In this document: positions 1-8,509 of the stretch, in pieces
Position numbering within the stretch: the first letter of the stretch is position 1
Layout: each line of letters opens with the position of its first letter
Source of the DNA: Chara braunii
Lineage: Eukaryota > Streptophyta > Charophyceae > Charales > Characeae
Length of the DNA: 28,735 nucleotides
NCBI GenBank assembly: GCA_003427395.1
Contig: BFEA01000029.1
Coordinates: 632,292 to 661,026 of the forward strand
Reading direction: 5' to 3'
Notes under the pieces: model-generated
Databases searched by the model: none
Told to the model about the DNA's origin: nothing
The model's input: the letters and a program-made list of their open reading frames with translations, nothing else
Position numbers and translations under genes: made by a program

Positions 1-42
1 TTGTCCAGCTGAATCCCTCTGAAGACCACACCCACCCTTCCT
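1..42 (+). repeat. Dispersed short repeat, copy 1
   Basis: This 42-base stretch matches 22154-22195 with only three substitutions and in the same orientation. It starts ttgtccag and ends cacccacccttcct. The second copy lies about 240 bases beyond the right LTR of the large retrotransposon. The copy here is cut by the window edge, so the true repeat may be longer. Its family is not recognised. Confidence 0.6.
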
Positions 43-90
43 TTCTCTGGGCAATGTTAGTTAATCCCAGTTCAGGTCCTAATTATGGTC

Positions 91-305
91 TTTTTTTTTT
101 CTTTTTTTTTTTGGCGAAATAGCCCTTGTGTAAGCCCTCTATTCTGGCGGCGGTAAGAGAACCGTCAGAACTGAGGTCTTATCTGTCGGGCTGCTCCATC
201 TATTGCTGGGGAGCGGCACCTGCTGGAAACCGGGTCCAGCGTCCCATTGGTACATCTCGAATTACGGAGATTGCTGTTAATCTAGGGCCAATTGATTCCC
301 CTTTG
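91..305 (-). mobile_element. Family A poly(A)-tailed retroposon copy (c1)
   Basis: Read on the minus strand, this copy ends in an A tract (T run at 91-112 with one C). It carries the family core GGGACGCTGGACCCGGTT followed by TCCAGC, at 245-193. Upstream of the core it also matches copy c6 (6662-6725) through the segment containing gagattgctgtt and gccaatt. Between core and tail there is a hairpin-forming segment (about 150-185). A short, non-coding, A-tailed unit of this kind is SINE-like, or the 3' end of a LINE. No tRNA-type promoter boxes were recognised. The 5' limit is approximate. Confidence 0.6.
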
Positions 306-942
306 ATTAGCTCCCCTGAAGGTTTACTCCTATCTTTGTATCAGCTACGGTAACCTCAAAAGAATCAGTTCGGTTTCTGTTCAGTTTTACTTCAAGTTTC
401 AGTTCCACTTTATTGTAGCTTAGGGAGCTTGATTTCTGGAATGTCAGGTCTTGTGACTTTCTGCACGCTAAAGCCTGAGCTAAGCTGACTGATGCTGTCA
501 GTATCCGGGTAGAATGGTAAGGCCTCTGGCCTCGTTTGGATATCGAAATGAATTGAGAGAATTTGAGACTGTTCAGAAGAGGGGAAAGGAAAGATGATGG
601 TGATGGTGGTGGGGGGGGAGGGGAGGGCGGGAATCTCTTTTTTTGGGCCTGAAGGAGCATAGTTTGACTCCCAAATTGAGTGGACAGTTACTGCATATGA
701 TAGGTTACATCCAAGCAACGTACGAGCTTAACAAAGCTCTCGTTGCAGTGTCATGCACACGATGGAAACCTCAGAGTCGCTTCAAAAAGTTCAGTTTTCG
801 AAAAGCAGGAATGTCCACAACAGACCCTAATAGATATGAAATTGCATCACTGTCCCTGTAAGACGTATCGTGACAGTGAGGATGGTCAGGTGCATGGATG
901 TGGTCAACATCTTAGTGCACTATCATAAGCATTGGAAAGTCG
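306..942. other. No gene recognised
   Basis: About 640 bases with only short overlapping ORFs in several frames and no recognisable domain. There is a G-rich low-complexity patch near 600-630. I see nothing else that can be supported here. Confidence 0.5.
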
Positions 943-952
943 GAAACCATCT

Positions 953-990
<38 letters not shown>

Positions 991-1528
991 GAAAAGGCCC
1001 AGTGCCCAAGGCTCCAATTGCGAAATTGATTACAACGCTTATACGCACGACTCTTCCCATTAGGGCTGGAAGAGCCTCAGCCACTGCTCCCCTGGAGACA
1101 GCTTCCCTGCATATCACAAATGTAGCATTGTCACAGGGCATTGATTGCTTCTTCAGTGAGGAAGGATTAACCCCGTTGTGTGCAGAATCAATCTCTGCCC
1201 TACGAAACTCCTCAGTTATCCCTACTTCAATCTTCTACATGGTGAGGAGTAGGGGAGATATCAAAACAGCAAAGAGATTGATAACAGGGCAAGAAAGTTT
1301 AGTAGTTCATTAGTAATTACGACGAGCTTCCCCTAAACAGCAGCAGTTAAACACAGACACAAACCAAAAGGGAGCACAGTAGTTGGAAGAAAATTATAGT
1401 CTATATGTAAAGACCATCAAACCAAGTCAAACCCTAATCAATGACAACCGATTTGACCATTGCAATCTCTTATCTAAGGTTGCCCGCACCAACATGCCCC
1501 CCACGATCCTAATTTGGCAGCAAAACCA

Positions 1529-1880
1529 CTCAAGTGGGGAAGGCACTGTTGCATTGTTGCAAAACAATTCAAAGCAAAATACCCACGTAGAAGGACACAA
1601 ATCAATCGCATAAGCAGTCCTGATGCGTAACACCACTGCACCTCCTGCCCTGCCACGTGGTAGAAACCTATGTTTATAGCAAAAAGAATGTGCCCACCCG
1701 CAAACTGGTCAATCGAAGGTGCGCTCAAGTGGGAAAAAGTTGAAAAAAAGTCAAATCGCAATACCCATGTGGCAGAGCATAAATCAATAGCCTATGCAGC
1801 CCCAGTGCCGATCCTTACAGCACCTCCAGGCTCCTGCCCTGCCACGTGGCCAATACCTATGTGTATAGACACGTAGCAAA
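1529..1880. repeat. Degenerate tandem repeat with G-box palindromes
   Basis: Two degenerate units start with ctcaagtggg (1529-1680 and 1724-1880). They share ordered blocks such as caaat(c)aatcgca, cctgccctgccacgtgg and acctatgt.tatag. CACGTG palindromes (plant G-box type) occur at 1654-1659 and 1844-1849. A third, at 1952-1957, lies just outside the array. They could be bZIP/bHLH binding sites, but no adjacent intact gene shows that they work as a promoter. They fall inside the candidate retrocopy, 3' of its ORF. Confidence 0.5.
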
Positions 1881-2117
1881 AGTTTAAATCGCCAATTCCA
1901 CATGACAAATCACTGAACAACCACATGAGCAAACCCTACCCGCCCTGTTGGCACGTGGCCAAAGTCAGATGCGGTAAAGCCAACCAATCACGGACAACCC
2001 TATCCAACCCGGTCATCTGGCATTCATTATCCTACCCCTTCGCGCCACCATCCCACTCCTTGCTCCCCCGCACACCCTTCCACTTTACAGAACAATCCAT
2101 TCCGCCCTTCCCCCCAA

Positions 2118-2228
2118 TCACCACCCAAAAATCGGAAGAAGGAAAACAAGAGGGGAGGAGGAGGGGGGGGGGGGAGGAGGAAGAGAATGCCCAGTCACAC
2201 TTGCCACACTGTCAGTATTGTTATTGTT

Positions 2229-2260
<32 letters not shown>

Positions 2261-2928
2261 CACTCCCGGATGTGCACGAGCTCATGATCACTCCTTTTAT
2301 GCCACTGTCGTGCACAGTATTATTGTTGTTGTTGTTGGTGGTGGCCTGTGCAGATATCGGCGTCTTAGTCGCAGGCACTATTGGTATGATTGATTTCGCT
2401 GATGTCATCGTCGTTTGCGCCATCTCTGTTCTTGAACACCCCAAGTCATGTGCACTCATCGTGGCAGGCGCAGGTGCAATGATCGTTGGTGTAGGTGATG
2501 AGAACGTGGTTGCAGGTGTCGGTGAGATTCTTGGAGCTGGTGCTGCTGGTGCGACCGTGGACAACATGGTGATTGGCAGCTCCCCTCCTGAGCGCTTGGC
2601 CAAGTCAGCACCTCGCTCGAGCCCCTCTTCAAGGAGCGTGTAACAATCGTTGGACAGGGCGTCCACCTGACGCCAGTCAACAAACTCATCCAGCTCCGGA
2701 GCCGCCCCCTCCTCCAGCACCCAGATAACCTCCAACACCGTCTGTATCACGGTTTCCACCCATTTCGCCCTCCACCCATTTCGCTCCTGAGATTGCTCCC
2801 CCAACAACCTTTGGTGGAGGCGGAGTGGAGACAGAGAGGAGAGAGACCATATGAAGATGTTGCCTGCTGTCTTCCAGGCTGGATAGCCATGCATCAGCAG
2901 CTTGTCGGAGATTCCCATCTGAAGCCAT
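2118..2928 (-). pseudogene. Broken protein-coding sequence, unknown function, Asn-rich tail
   Basis: On the minus strand an ATG at 2928 (cacATGG context) opens a frame beginning MASDGNLRQAADAWLSSLED. After about 55 codons a 16-bp tandem duplication (gcgaaatgggtgga at 2784-2771 and again at 2768-2755) shifts the frame. The second frame then runs to a stop at 2118. The middle part is acidic and helical-looking (ETVIQTVLEVIWVLEEGAA). It is followed by a Pro/Ala/Thr-rich stretch and two Asn runs encoded by AAC/AAT repeats. The N-terminal pattern (R-x2-A-x2-WL) is loosely like importin-beta-type HEAT repeats, but this is only a guess. Position inside the candidate retrocopy fits a dead processed pseudogene. 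An exon of a real gene with a sequencing error is the alternative. Confidence 0.4.
2218..2260. repeat. (GTT)n trinucleotide microsatellite
   Basis: The array runs ttgttattgttattgttg and then pure GTT units to 2260. On the minus strand it encodes the longer Asn run of the broken ORF at 2118-2928. A shorter related array lies at about 2320-2338. Confidence 0.9.
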
Positions 2929-3254
2929 GTGGACGACGTCAACTTACCTGCTGTTCTGGCTCCCGTTACTTGTTGCCGTTCCTATTGTCGCGCAAAGACA
3001 CTCCAGTAGCAATAGACACGATGCTCACTAAAGCTTCGCTGCCATGGCCGCCGCCGCGCGCCGCCCTGACCCTCCACCGTTACGAAGACGACCTCGGCTA
3101 GTCCGAGGACGTGGAGCGGATGCCCGCCGAGCCTTGTCGGGCGGGAGCACTCCGTGCGTTCATGCTTGCATGGTGATAGGAGTTGAAACCATCTGTTAAT
3201 GACGCTGCCGACCTCCTTCCCGTAAGGGCCTCCGCCTCGCCACATGCCCACAGC

Positions 3255-3317
3255 AACTTCTCCAACCTTTTTTTTTTTTTTTTTTTTTGTCAGTAAAGGT
3301 CTCGGAACTTCTCCAAC
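3255..3317 (-). mobile_element. 39-bp poly(A) micro-insertion with 12-bp target duplication
   Basis: The 12 bases aacttctccaac occur at 3255-3266 and again at 3306-3317. Between them lie only one C, 21 T (3268-3288) and 17 bases (gtcagtaaaggtctcgg). Read on the minus strand this is 17 nt of sequence followed by A21, flanked by a perfect target-site duplication. That is the signature of target-primed reverse transcription stopped almost at once. No family can be assigned from 17 bases. Confidence 0.7.
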
Positions 3318-3644
3318 GGTAGAAATTGACCTAAATGCTAAAAAAGTTAAACAAAACAACATAGTCCCTATCTGTTGGTGAAACTTCTTCAACATGTTGC
3401 TTTCGAGGCATTCCAAGGGACAACCAAGGGTAGCTGTTGGGACGACGCTGACCGGAGCTGGGGCGAGTCGTGTTGCTCTGTAACCTAGCCGGGTGGGGGT
3501 GTAAGACAGTGTTGGACAGTTTTAGAGAGTTTTGTTTGGGAGTCTAGGGGTTCTGAGCATTCGAAAAGAGGTCAGTAGTCATTCACTGTTTTTTAACCTC
3601 TCCTTTAATTCTCTTGAATTTCTTCAATAGTTCTTAGATTCATT

Positions 3645-3788
3645 CTCAGCCGAAGCCGGGTAATGGCCCCGGTATCTCAAATGACTTGTGTAACTCTATA
3701 TGGGACGCTGGGCCCGGTTCCCAGCACGTGCTGCTCCCCACGAATAGACAGGAGCATTTGTCCTAAAAAAAAAAAAAAAAAAAAAAAA
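3645..3788 (+). mobile_element. Family B poly(A)-tailed retroposon copy (c2)
   Basis: The copy reads cagccgaagccgggtaatgg, then ccccggtatctcaaa, then the core GGGACGCTGGGCCCGGTTCC followed by CAGCACGTGCTGCTCCCC (3702-3740), and ends in 24 A (3765-3788). The same order of blocks occurs, inverted, at 5646-5800 and 25446-25545. CCGGG...CCCGG and GCTGGG...CCCAGC form two small hairpins. No coding sequence is present. The 5' limit is approximate; similarity to 28364-28445 suggests the element begins further upstream, near 3600. Confidence 0.6.
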
Positions 3789-5070
3789 GAATTGGCTGGG
3801 AAAATGACATAAAGGAAACCGAAGCGGTACCCAAGACCACTTTGGTTTCTCATACCTGTCCCGCCTCTCATGCATCCTATAGAGTGGTCGTAGCAGGACG
3901 GGTCCTACGTACTTACGATGCCTGCAGGCGGGCCCCCGTTAAAATCTTACGATGCCTGCGGGATGGGCTTCATCCGGGATAGTGCCTGGTCTGTCATACC
4001 CACTGGAGAGGTCACTAAGGGGTACACATCAAGGGGATTCCTCCAGGTAGTAGACTCATCTGGGAAAAGGGTAGGGTGGTTATCGTACCGTTCATAGAAG
4101 TGTGGTTCGCCACCAGAGTCTGTGAGGTTGATGCAGGTTGGAAATAGCCCAATCTGCTCCGGGTCGTCCCTGAGTAATCAGGGTGTCCTCTATGGTAGCA
4201 GTCAGGGGTCTGTAGCTAGATCCTTGGCACATTGCGGGTTTGGGAGCCTTGGTCTAGTTAGGCTAGGTCTAGGTAACCAGCTATAGGGGCTCGACTTATG
4301 ACAGTTAAAAGTAGCACAGTTAAAAGTGTAGTCTCCATGGTTAGGTATCCCCAAAAATGTGGATCCTCTAAGTCATCCCCCCACTGGTTGAACATGCAAA
4401 TCAGACACTTCCCGAGGCATAGAGCCCAGCCGCTACTACCACATGGATTTTTTTTTAAAAAACAAAAAAAACAAAAAAACAAAAAAAACAAAAAGACATA
4501 AGAGCCCAGAGGGCAGGAGGAACCCTTATCTGTCCAAGCCTCAGGCCAAATCTCAAAGCAAGAGGGTTATTTGAGAGCTGGGGCGAGGACTCTTGAAACG
4601 GCGATTATTGCAGGCTTTAGCGACTCCATGTTTCGAGATTTCCCATGGAATGTGGATTCTAACACCTCACAATTTTTTTTTTAGGTTGGAGTTTCGTCAG
4701 GCTTCGTCTCCATGCCAAACTCCAGAATTTTCTAGATTCGAGAGTGGTGTCACGGACCCATGATGGTAAGACCCTCTGTGGCCGTCAGCTGCCGGTAACT
4801 GGCCGCTGATTTCCTGACAAGCATTTTTCATTTGATTACGTATGGACTTGGCTGCTTTACCAACGTGTTTCCTAGGCATTCTCAGTACTCTGCAACATTT
4901 TTCAGTATTCTTGGCTTGACAACAATAAGGCCTTCTATGGACAGTTGGTGGACAGCTGTGGGTGGTGGGCAGGGGCTGGGTGAAGGAGGGAGTCTCCACT
5001 GGTGGCCCCCCGGTGGACCTCCCCCCAACACCCGACCGTGCCACAGGTTGGGCGGGGAAATACAGTTTCG
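3789..5070. other. No gene recognised; short repeats only
   Basis: About 1.28 kb without a credible gene. It holds a short direct repeat (cttacgatgcctgc at about 3911 and 3946) and an A-rich block with periodic C (4457-4496) after a T run. The short ORFs show no domain and overlap in conflicting frames. Confidence 0.5.
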
Positions 5071-5074
5071 AGAT

Positions 5075-5219
5075 GGGACGCTGGACCCGGTTTCCAGCAC
5101 AAGTGGTGTCCTGTTCAAAATAGAGAAGTGGTAAAGATGTATTCGAGGGACGCTGGACCCGGTTTCCAGCAGGTGATGCCCCCCACCAATAGATGGAGCG
5201 GTGTTGTCCAAAAAAAAAA
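5075..5219 (+). mobile_element. Two tandem family A cores (c3, c4) with A tail
   Basis: The core gggacgctggacccggtttc followed by cagca occurs at 5075-5099 and again at 5147-5171, both preceded by ttcgag. The second continues through caccaatagatggagc and gttgtcc into ten A (5210-5219). The first breaks off after the core. Either one copy inserted beside another, or a local duplication occurred. Both copies have the A/T version of the hairpin closing pair. Confidence 0.6.
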
Positions 5220-5645
5220 TTGGTACACCCATGCGCTATGGAAATGCAGACCTGAGTTCAGATCCATATGAACTTCATGAATGAAATCAAATAATTCTAC
5301 AGCGCCTGGGACTGGCCAGTTTGACAATGATATGCCAAGGCTGTCACCCCTTTAAACCACAGACTGAGGGCCTCGTTCGACACCACTTGAACTCAAGGGC
5401 TGAAGGAAAATTCTTCGTTCGACCTCACCCTAACCTGGCCGCGGGGTTGTTTCTACTTTCCACCTCTCTAGTGCCAGCCCTCGAAACTCGAGCGCGGCCG
5501 GGGCAAAATTGCGCTTGAACTCAAGGTACCTCTCTGGGGAGCCTTGACTTCAAGTGCCAGCAGATACCACCAGCACTCCAAGTGGGGCTTTTCTTTGTTT
5601 TTCTTTTTTCCCAGCAGGCGATCCTGCCGTGGAGTTCGGTCTCTG
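5220..5645. other. No gene recognised
   Basis: About 425 bases with no credible coding sequence. There is a T-rich low-complexity stretch near 5588-5610. The stretch agttcggtctc at 5633-5643 next to the following T run recurs at 7354-7364 and may or may not be a target duplication. Confidence 0.45.
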
Positions 5646-6290
5646 TTTTTTTTTTTTTTTTTTTTTATGGGAATAAGGCTCCAATCTATTTGTGGGGAGC
5701 AGCATGTGCTGGGAACCGGGCCCAGCGTCCCATACGGAAATTTACATAGAATTTTGAGATACCGGGGCCATGGCCCGGCTTTGGCTAAGAAAATTTTGAG
5801 CTACTTAGAAAATTACTACGACAAACTTCAGAAAAGGTCTGCCCACAACAAAACACGCCACCACAGAGGTCCTACAAATGCTCAAAAGCCTGTGCATCCC
5901 TAGCAACCCTTCTAAAGCTCTCCAGCACTGTCTTACTCCCTGCCGAGCTATTCCCGGCCTCAAACCCCCAGCCTGCTGGGTTACAGGGCAATACGACTCG
6001 CCCCAGCTCCGACCAGCGTCGTCCCAGCAGCAACCTTGGTTGTCCCTTGTAATTCCCACCCCAAAGCATCCCCAGATCTCTCTACCAGGCCTCACACTCC
6101 TGCATCAGCAGGTTACAGGGCAACACCCCAGCACCGGCCAGCGTCGTTCTGGCATCGAACAGCCGCAGATCACTGAGTAGATCAGCAATGGAGCCGTCTA
6201 AGATGAGTTGCTAGGAGTCCCCAGAATCCTAGATCATTCTTAAGACCCCCATTGGCAACCATCAACAACCAACAAAACCTTGGATCAAGC
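5646..6290 (-). mobile_element. Family B retroposon, long copy 1 (c5)
   Basis: Read on the minus strand this copy ends in A21 (T run 5646-5666) and carries the core GGGACGCTGGGCCCGGTTCC at 5731-5712. About 600 bases upstream of the core match 25446-26045 in the same orientation at high similarity. Shared landmarks are accggggccat.cccggctttggcta, ttagaaaattactacg and cctacca-type blocks. Inside are two spaced copies of a ggttacagggcaa...cccagc.ccg.ccagcgtcgt motif, about 131 bases apart. ORFs across it conflict between copies and look like chance. It may be the 3' part of a longer element, or a large SINE-like unit. Confidence 0.65.
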
Positions 6291-6517
6291 TTCCAGCGAT
6301 CAATGTGTGCCTAGTAACTGGCCTCTACAACACCCTGGACTTAACAAAAAAAAAAAAAAAAGGAAAGCAGGAATTACTGCAGGAAAGGGAAAGACAGAGC
6401 CCAGAACCACAGCGGAGTACGGGGGAATAGAGAAATGGAGGGTAGCCCTGTCTCCTGGAATTGGGTGTCAAACACGGGTCATAGAATCGGGTCGCAGGAC
6501 TACAGACAACATAATTC
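6291..6517. other. Unassigned spacer with A16 tract
   Basis: Contains 16 A at 6346-6361 preceded by ggacttaac. It could be the tail of another plus-strand retroposon whose body is not recognised. No gene is seen. Confidence 0.4.
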
Positions 6518-6725
6518 TTTTTTTTTTTTTTTTTTTTTTTTTGAGAGAACAACCCGATCGGATGCTAGGTGTGCTGATAAGAGCAGACACATCTAGCACC
6601 GTCGGGGAGGCTCCATCTATTGGTGGGGAGCAGCACCTGCTGGAAACGGGGTCCAGTGTCCCTTTGATACATCTTACAATACAGAGATTGCTGTTTGTTG
6701 TTCCCCGGGGCTGCGGCCAATTCAG
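6518..6725 (-). mobile_element. Family A retroposon copy (c6), most complete 3' end
   Basis: Read on the minus strand the copy has the core at 6662-6609, then a segment with a strong hairpin, then A25 (T run 6518-6542). The stem is tgctaggtgtg (6563-6573) paired with cacatctagca (6588-6598), with one G-T wobble. Upstream of the core it matches copy c1. Copy c7 shares the order core, ccgac, hairpin, gggctgttc-type tail, poly(A). Non-coding and SINE-like. The 5' limit is approximate. Confidence 0.65.
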
Positions 6726-7020
6726 ACTCAACTTTGTGCTCCGAGATCCCATGGAGCTGCTAGTGTCACCCGTCCCTTCTTAGGAGCACCGCTTATCTCT
6801 GTTACTTGGGTAAGTGGAGAGTAGCACAACAGTGGGACTGTCTCCATCCCCTCCCCTCCCCCCAGGAACAGCCAATGGGAACTGACTATACTGCCCCCTC
6901 CATTGGACCGCCAAAGATGCTAGCGACCCACGCTGGGGTGTACGGGGATGTAGCATAGAAAGGGCCACCAATCTGTGTCAGCTACCTGACCAACTTGGGA
7001 TGGGCGAACCCGGTACCTAG
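6726..7020. other. No gene recognised
   Basis: About 295 bases between two oppositely oriented family A copies. It contains a CCCCTCCCC-type tract near 6850-6865. No coding sequence or RNA gene is seen. Confidence 0.45.
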
Positions 7021-7215
7021 TACGATTCACAATTGCATGTCTGATCACACAAACAACCACATTGTTCAGGGACGCTCTCCACCATTTCCAGCAGGTGCTG
7101 CTCCCCACCAATAGATGGGGCCTACCCGACACTGATAGGGGTGCCTGCTCTCATCAACACCCCTAGCATTAGGCCGGGCTGTTCACCCAAAAAAAAAAAA
7201 AAAAAAAAAAAAAAA
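7021..7215 (+). mobile_element. Family A retroposon copy (c7)
   Basis: Plus-strand copy with core at 7069-7121 (first hairpin damaged: gctctccaccatttccagc) and an intact ccagcaggtgctgctcccca block. A second hairpin pairs taggggtg (7136-7143) with caccccta (7158-7165), then comes ctgttcaccc and A27 (7189-7215). The second hairpin has a different sequence from c6 but keeps pairing. The 5' limit is uncertain. Confidence 0.6.
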
Positions 7216-7249
7216 GGAACATTCAGACCGAAAAAAACACCTGCCTTAG

Positions 7250-7365
7250 TGCTTTAATCAGCCCAACCCTATCTGCCTCCCCCCTATGTCCCGATACTCA
7301 ATCTCTACCAGGCCTCACAACCCCAACTGGTAGGTTACAGAGTGGCACGACCCAGTTCGGTCTCA
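7250..7365 (-). repeat. Family B internal fragment
   Basis: The stretch containing tctctaccaggcctcacaac and aggttacag.g...cgacccag resembles the internal repeat motif at 6080-6140 and 25840-25900. It may be an old fragment of family B, or the 5' portion of the copy at 5646-6290 split by later insertions. Confidence 0.4.
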
Positions 7366-7744
7366 ACTGCGCGTTTCAAGTGTTTTGTGAAGTGCCCATG
7401 GAACGAAGATTGCAGTAAGTATTTTTTAATCACGATTTTCGGGTTAGGGCGCACTTGAGACTCTAGGGTTCTCTAGTGCTGTAGAACGAGCCCTGAGTAC
7501 CTTTCTCAGCTATTGATGCCTAGCCTAAATTCGCCCTGCGTGCGAAAAAACAAACCGGCACAGGCCTCATTTTGGCTGGCCCTGCCAGCCATTTTTTCGG
7601 TCCGGTAGCGCTGAGCCCCGCCGGCCTCCGCGTTTCCCGTCGCGTCATGCCAAAAAGCTGGGAAAGGTACTGGTGGTTTGAAGAAAAGAAAAGAAAAAAG
7701 TGGCTGCCGGCCGTCAGGTACATAAAAAGGTGCAGCCTCCGCAT
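7366..7744. other. No gene recognised
   Basis: About 380 bases flanking the large retrotransposon. Two overlapping minus-strand ORFs of 111-117 codons run through it into the LTR in different frames and show no domain, so they are taken as chance. Confidence 0.5.
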
Positions 7745-7751
7745 ATAGCTG
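7745..7751. repeat. Target-site duplication, left (atagctg shared; 4-5 bp true TSD)
   Basis: The bases atagctg at the left edge recur at 21915-21921 just outside the right LTR. With LTR ends TG...CA, the duplicated target is tagc (7746-7749 and 21916-21919), with one ambiguous base either side. Gypsy integrases normally give 4-6 bp. Confidence 0.55.
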
Positions 7752-8071
7752 TGAGTCCCTGTGACACCCAACCTCACGCCCGGCATGACTTCCTGATCGG
7801 AGTGGGATGTGGGCCTGGAAGTGCGAAAAGAAGTGTGCCAAGGATTTTTGGGAAAGTGGGGGTGGAGTCCCATGTCAGAACTGAGATCTCCTGTGACAAT
7901 GTTTCAGGGGCATAGGTGCAATAACGCTAAGGGATGGTTTACTTTCGGTCCAATGGCGGGTGATGTCGTGCAACGTAAGGCAGATGGTATGCGCGGTGCA
8001 TCCTGGGTCGCCCGATCCGTCTGTTTAGCGACGGCGGTTCGGGAGAGGCCTGTTCGTGAGGGTTGTGATTC

Positions 8072-8509
8072 TTATGAGCTGGACCTCCAGGTGCGGACGC
8101 GTGGCGTTTGACGTCGGGCGTTATGGTTAGGCTCCGTAATTCTAGAGGCTCGGTGGTTGCCGGGTCGTCTGCAATTTCTGCACGGCGTGTGGGGCCAATA
8201 CGGGGCTATGGAGTTCCACGGTACCACCGTAAGCTCGTGGTATGGGAGGAGGATGTGGAAGGGAGGGAAATTGGTAGCGATAACGACGAAGCCGGGGGAT
8301 ATGAAGTATTGCGTGTTATACGTAGTTGGGTAATCGGGACACCTCGGGACGCTGGTTACGGCACAGTGAAACTCCCTAGCGCACAGTCGGTTCTCGGTTA
8401 AACAGGGAAATTTCGGCTGTCTCCACCTAAGATATTCTTCCTCCCAGTGCTCTAAGTATTCCTGGTCCGCGGTGTACGACATCTTGTCATTCTGGCGTAC
8501 GTATCTCAT
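8072..8509 (-). other. ORF inside LTR R/U5 region, probably not coding
   Basis: A 145-codon minus-strand ORF begins MRYVRQNDKMSYTADQEYLE. The right LTR has the same frame (20188-19913) but stops earlier, because GAG has become TAG. Amino-acid differences between the copies are mostly non-synonymous, which gives no hint of selection. It would lie in the transcript leader. Listed only because it is long and present twice. Confidence 0.2.

Larger units (their letters stand above)
943..3195 (-). mobile_element. Candidate 2.2-kb poly(A)-tailed retrocopy with 11-bp target duplication
   Basis: A run of 33 T (954-986) is directly preceded by gaaaccatctg (943-953), and the same 11 bases recur at 3185-3195. 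Read on the minus strand this is the layout of a target-primed insertion: a 5' end near 3184, an ORF at 2928-2118, a long 3' region and a poly(A) tail. No reverse transcriptase is encoded, so a retrocopy of a cellular transcript is more likely than a LINE. Against this, a splice-donor-like CAG|GTAAGT remains in the leader near 2950 (minus strand). The 11-bp match could also be chance, although that is unlikely over 2.2 kb. Confidence 0.45.

Noticed and set aside
870-1313. 147-codon plus-strand ORF with a Phe run
   Set aside because: The Phe run is the T33 tract, which is better explained as a retroposon tail; the rest shows no domain.
2118-2928. Assignment to the importin-beta/transportin family
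   Set aside because: Only a loose R-x2-A-x2-WL pattern near the N-terminus supports it; the rest shows no recognisable HEAT repeat by eye, so no name was given.
5537-6180. 119- and 100-codon ORFs in the long family B copies
   Set aside because: The equivalent frames differ between the two copies through indels, so there is no sign of coding constraint.
7760-7771. LTR start at tgtgacaccc or acctcacgcc instead of 7750
   Set aside because: Only the start at 7750 gives TG...CA ends together with a matching tagc duplication outside both LTRs, although the inner edge of the other LTR does not settle it.
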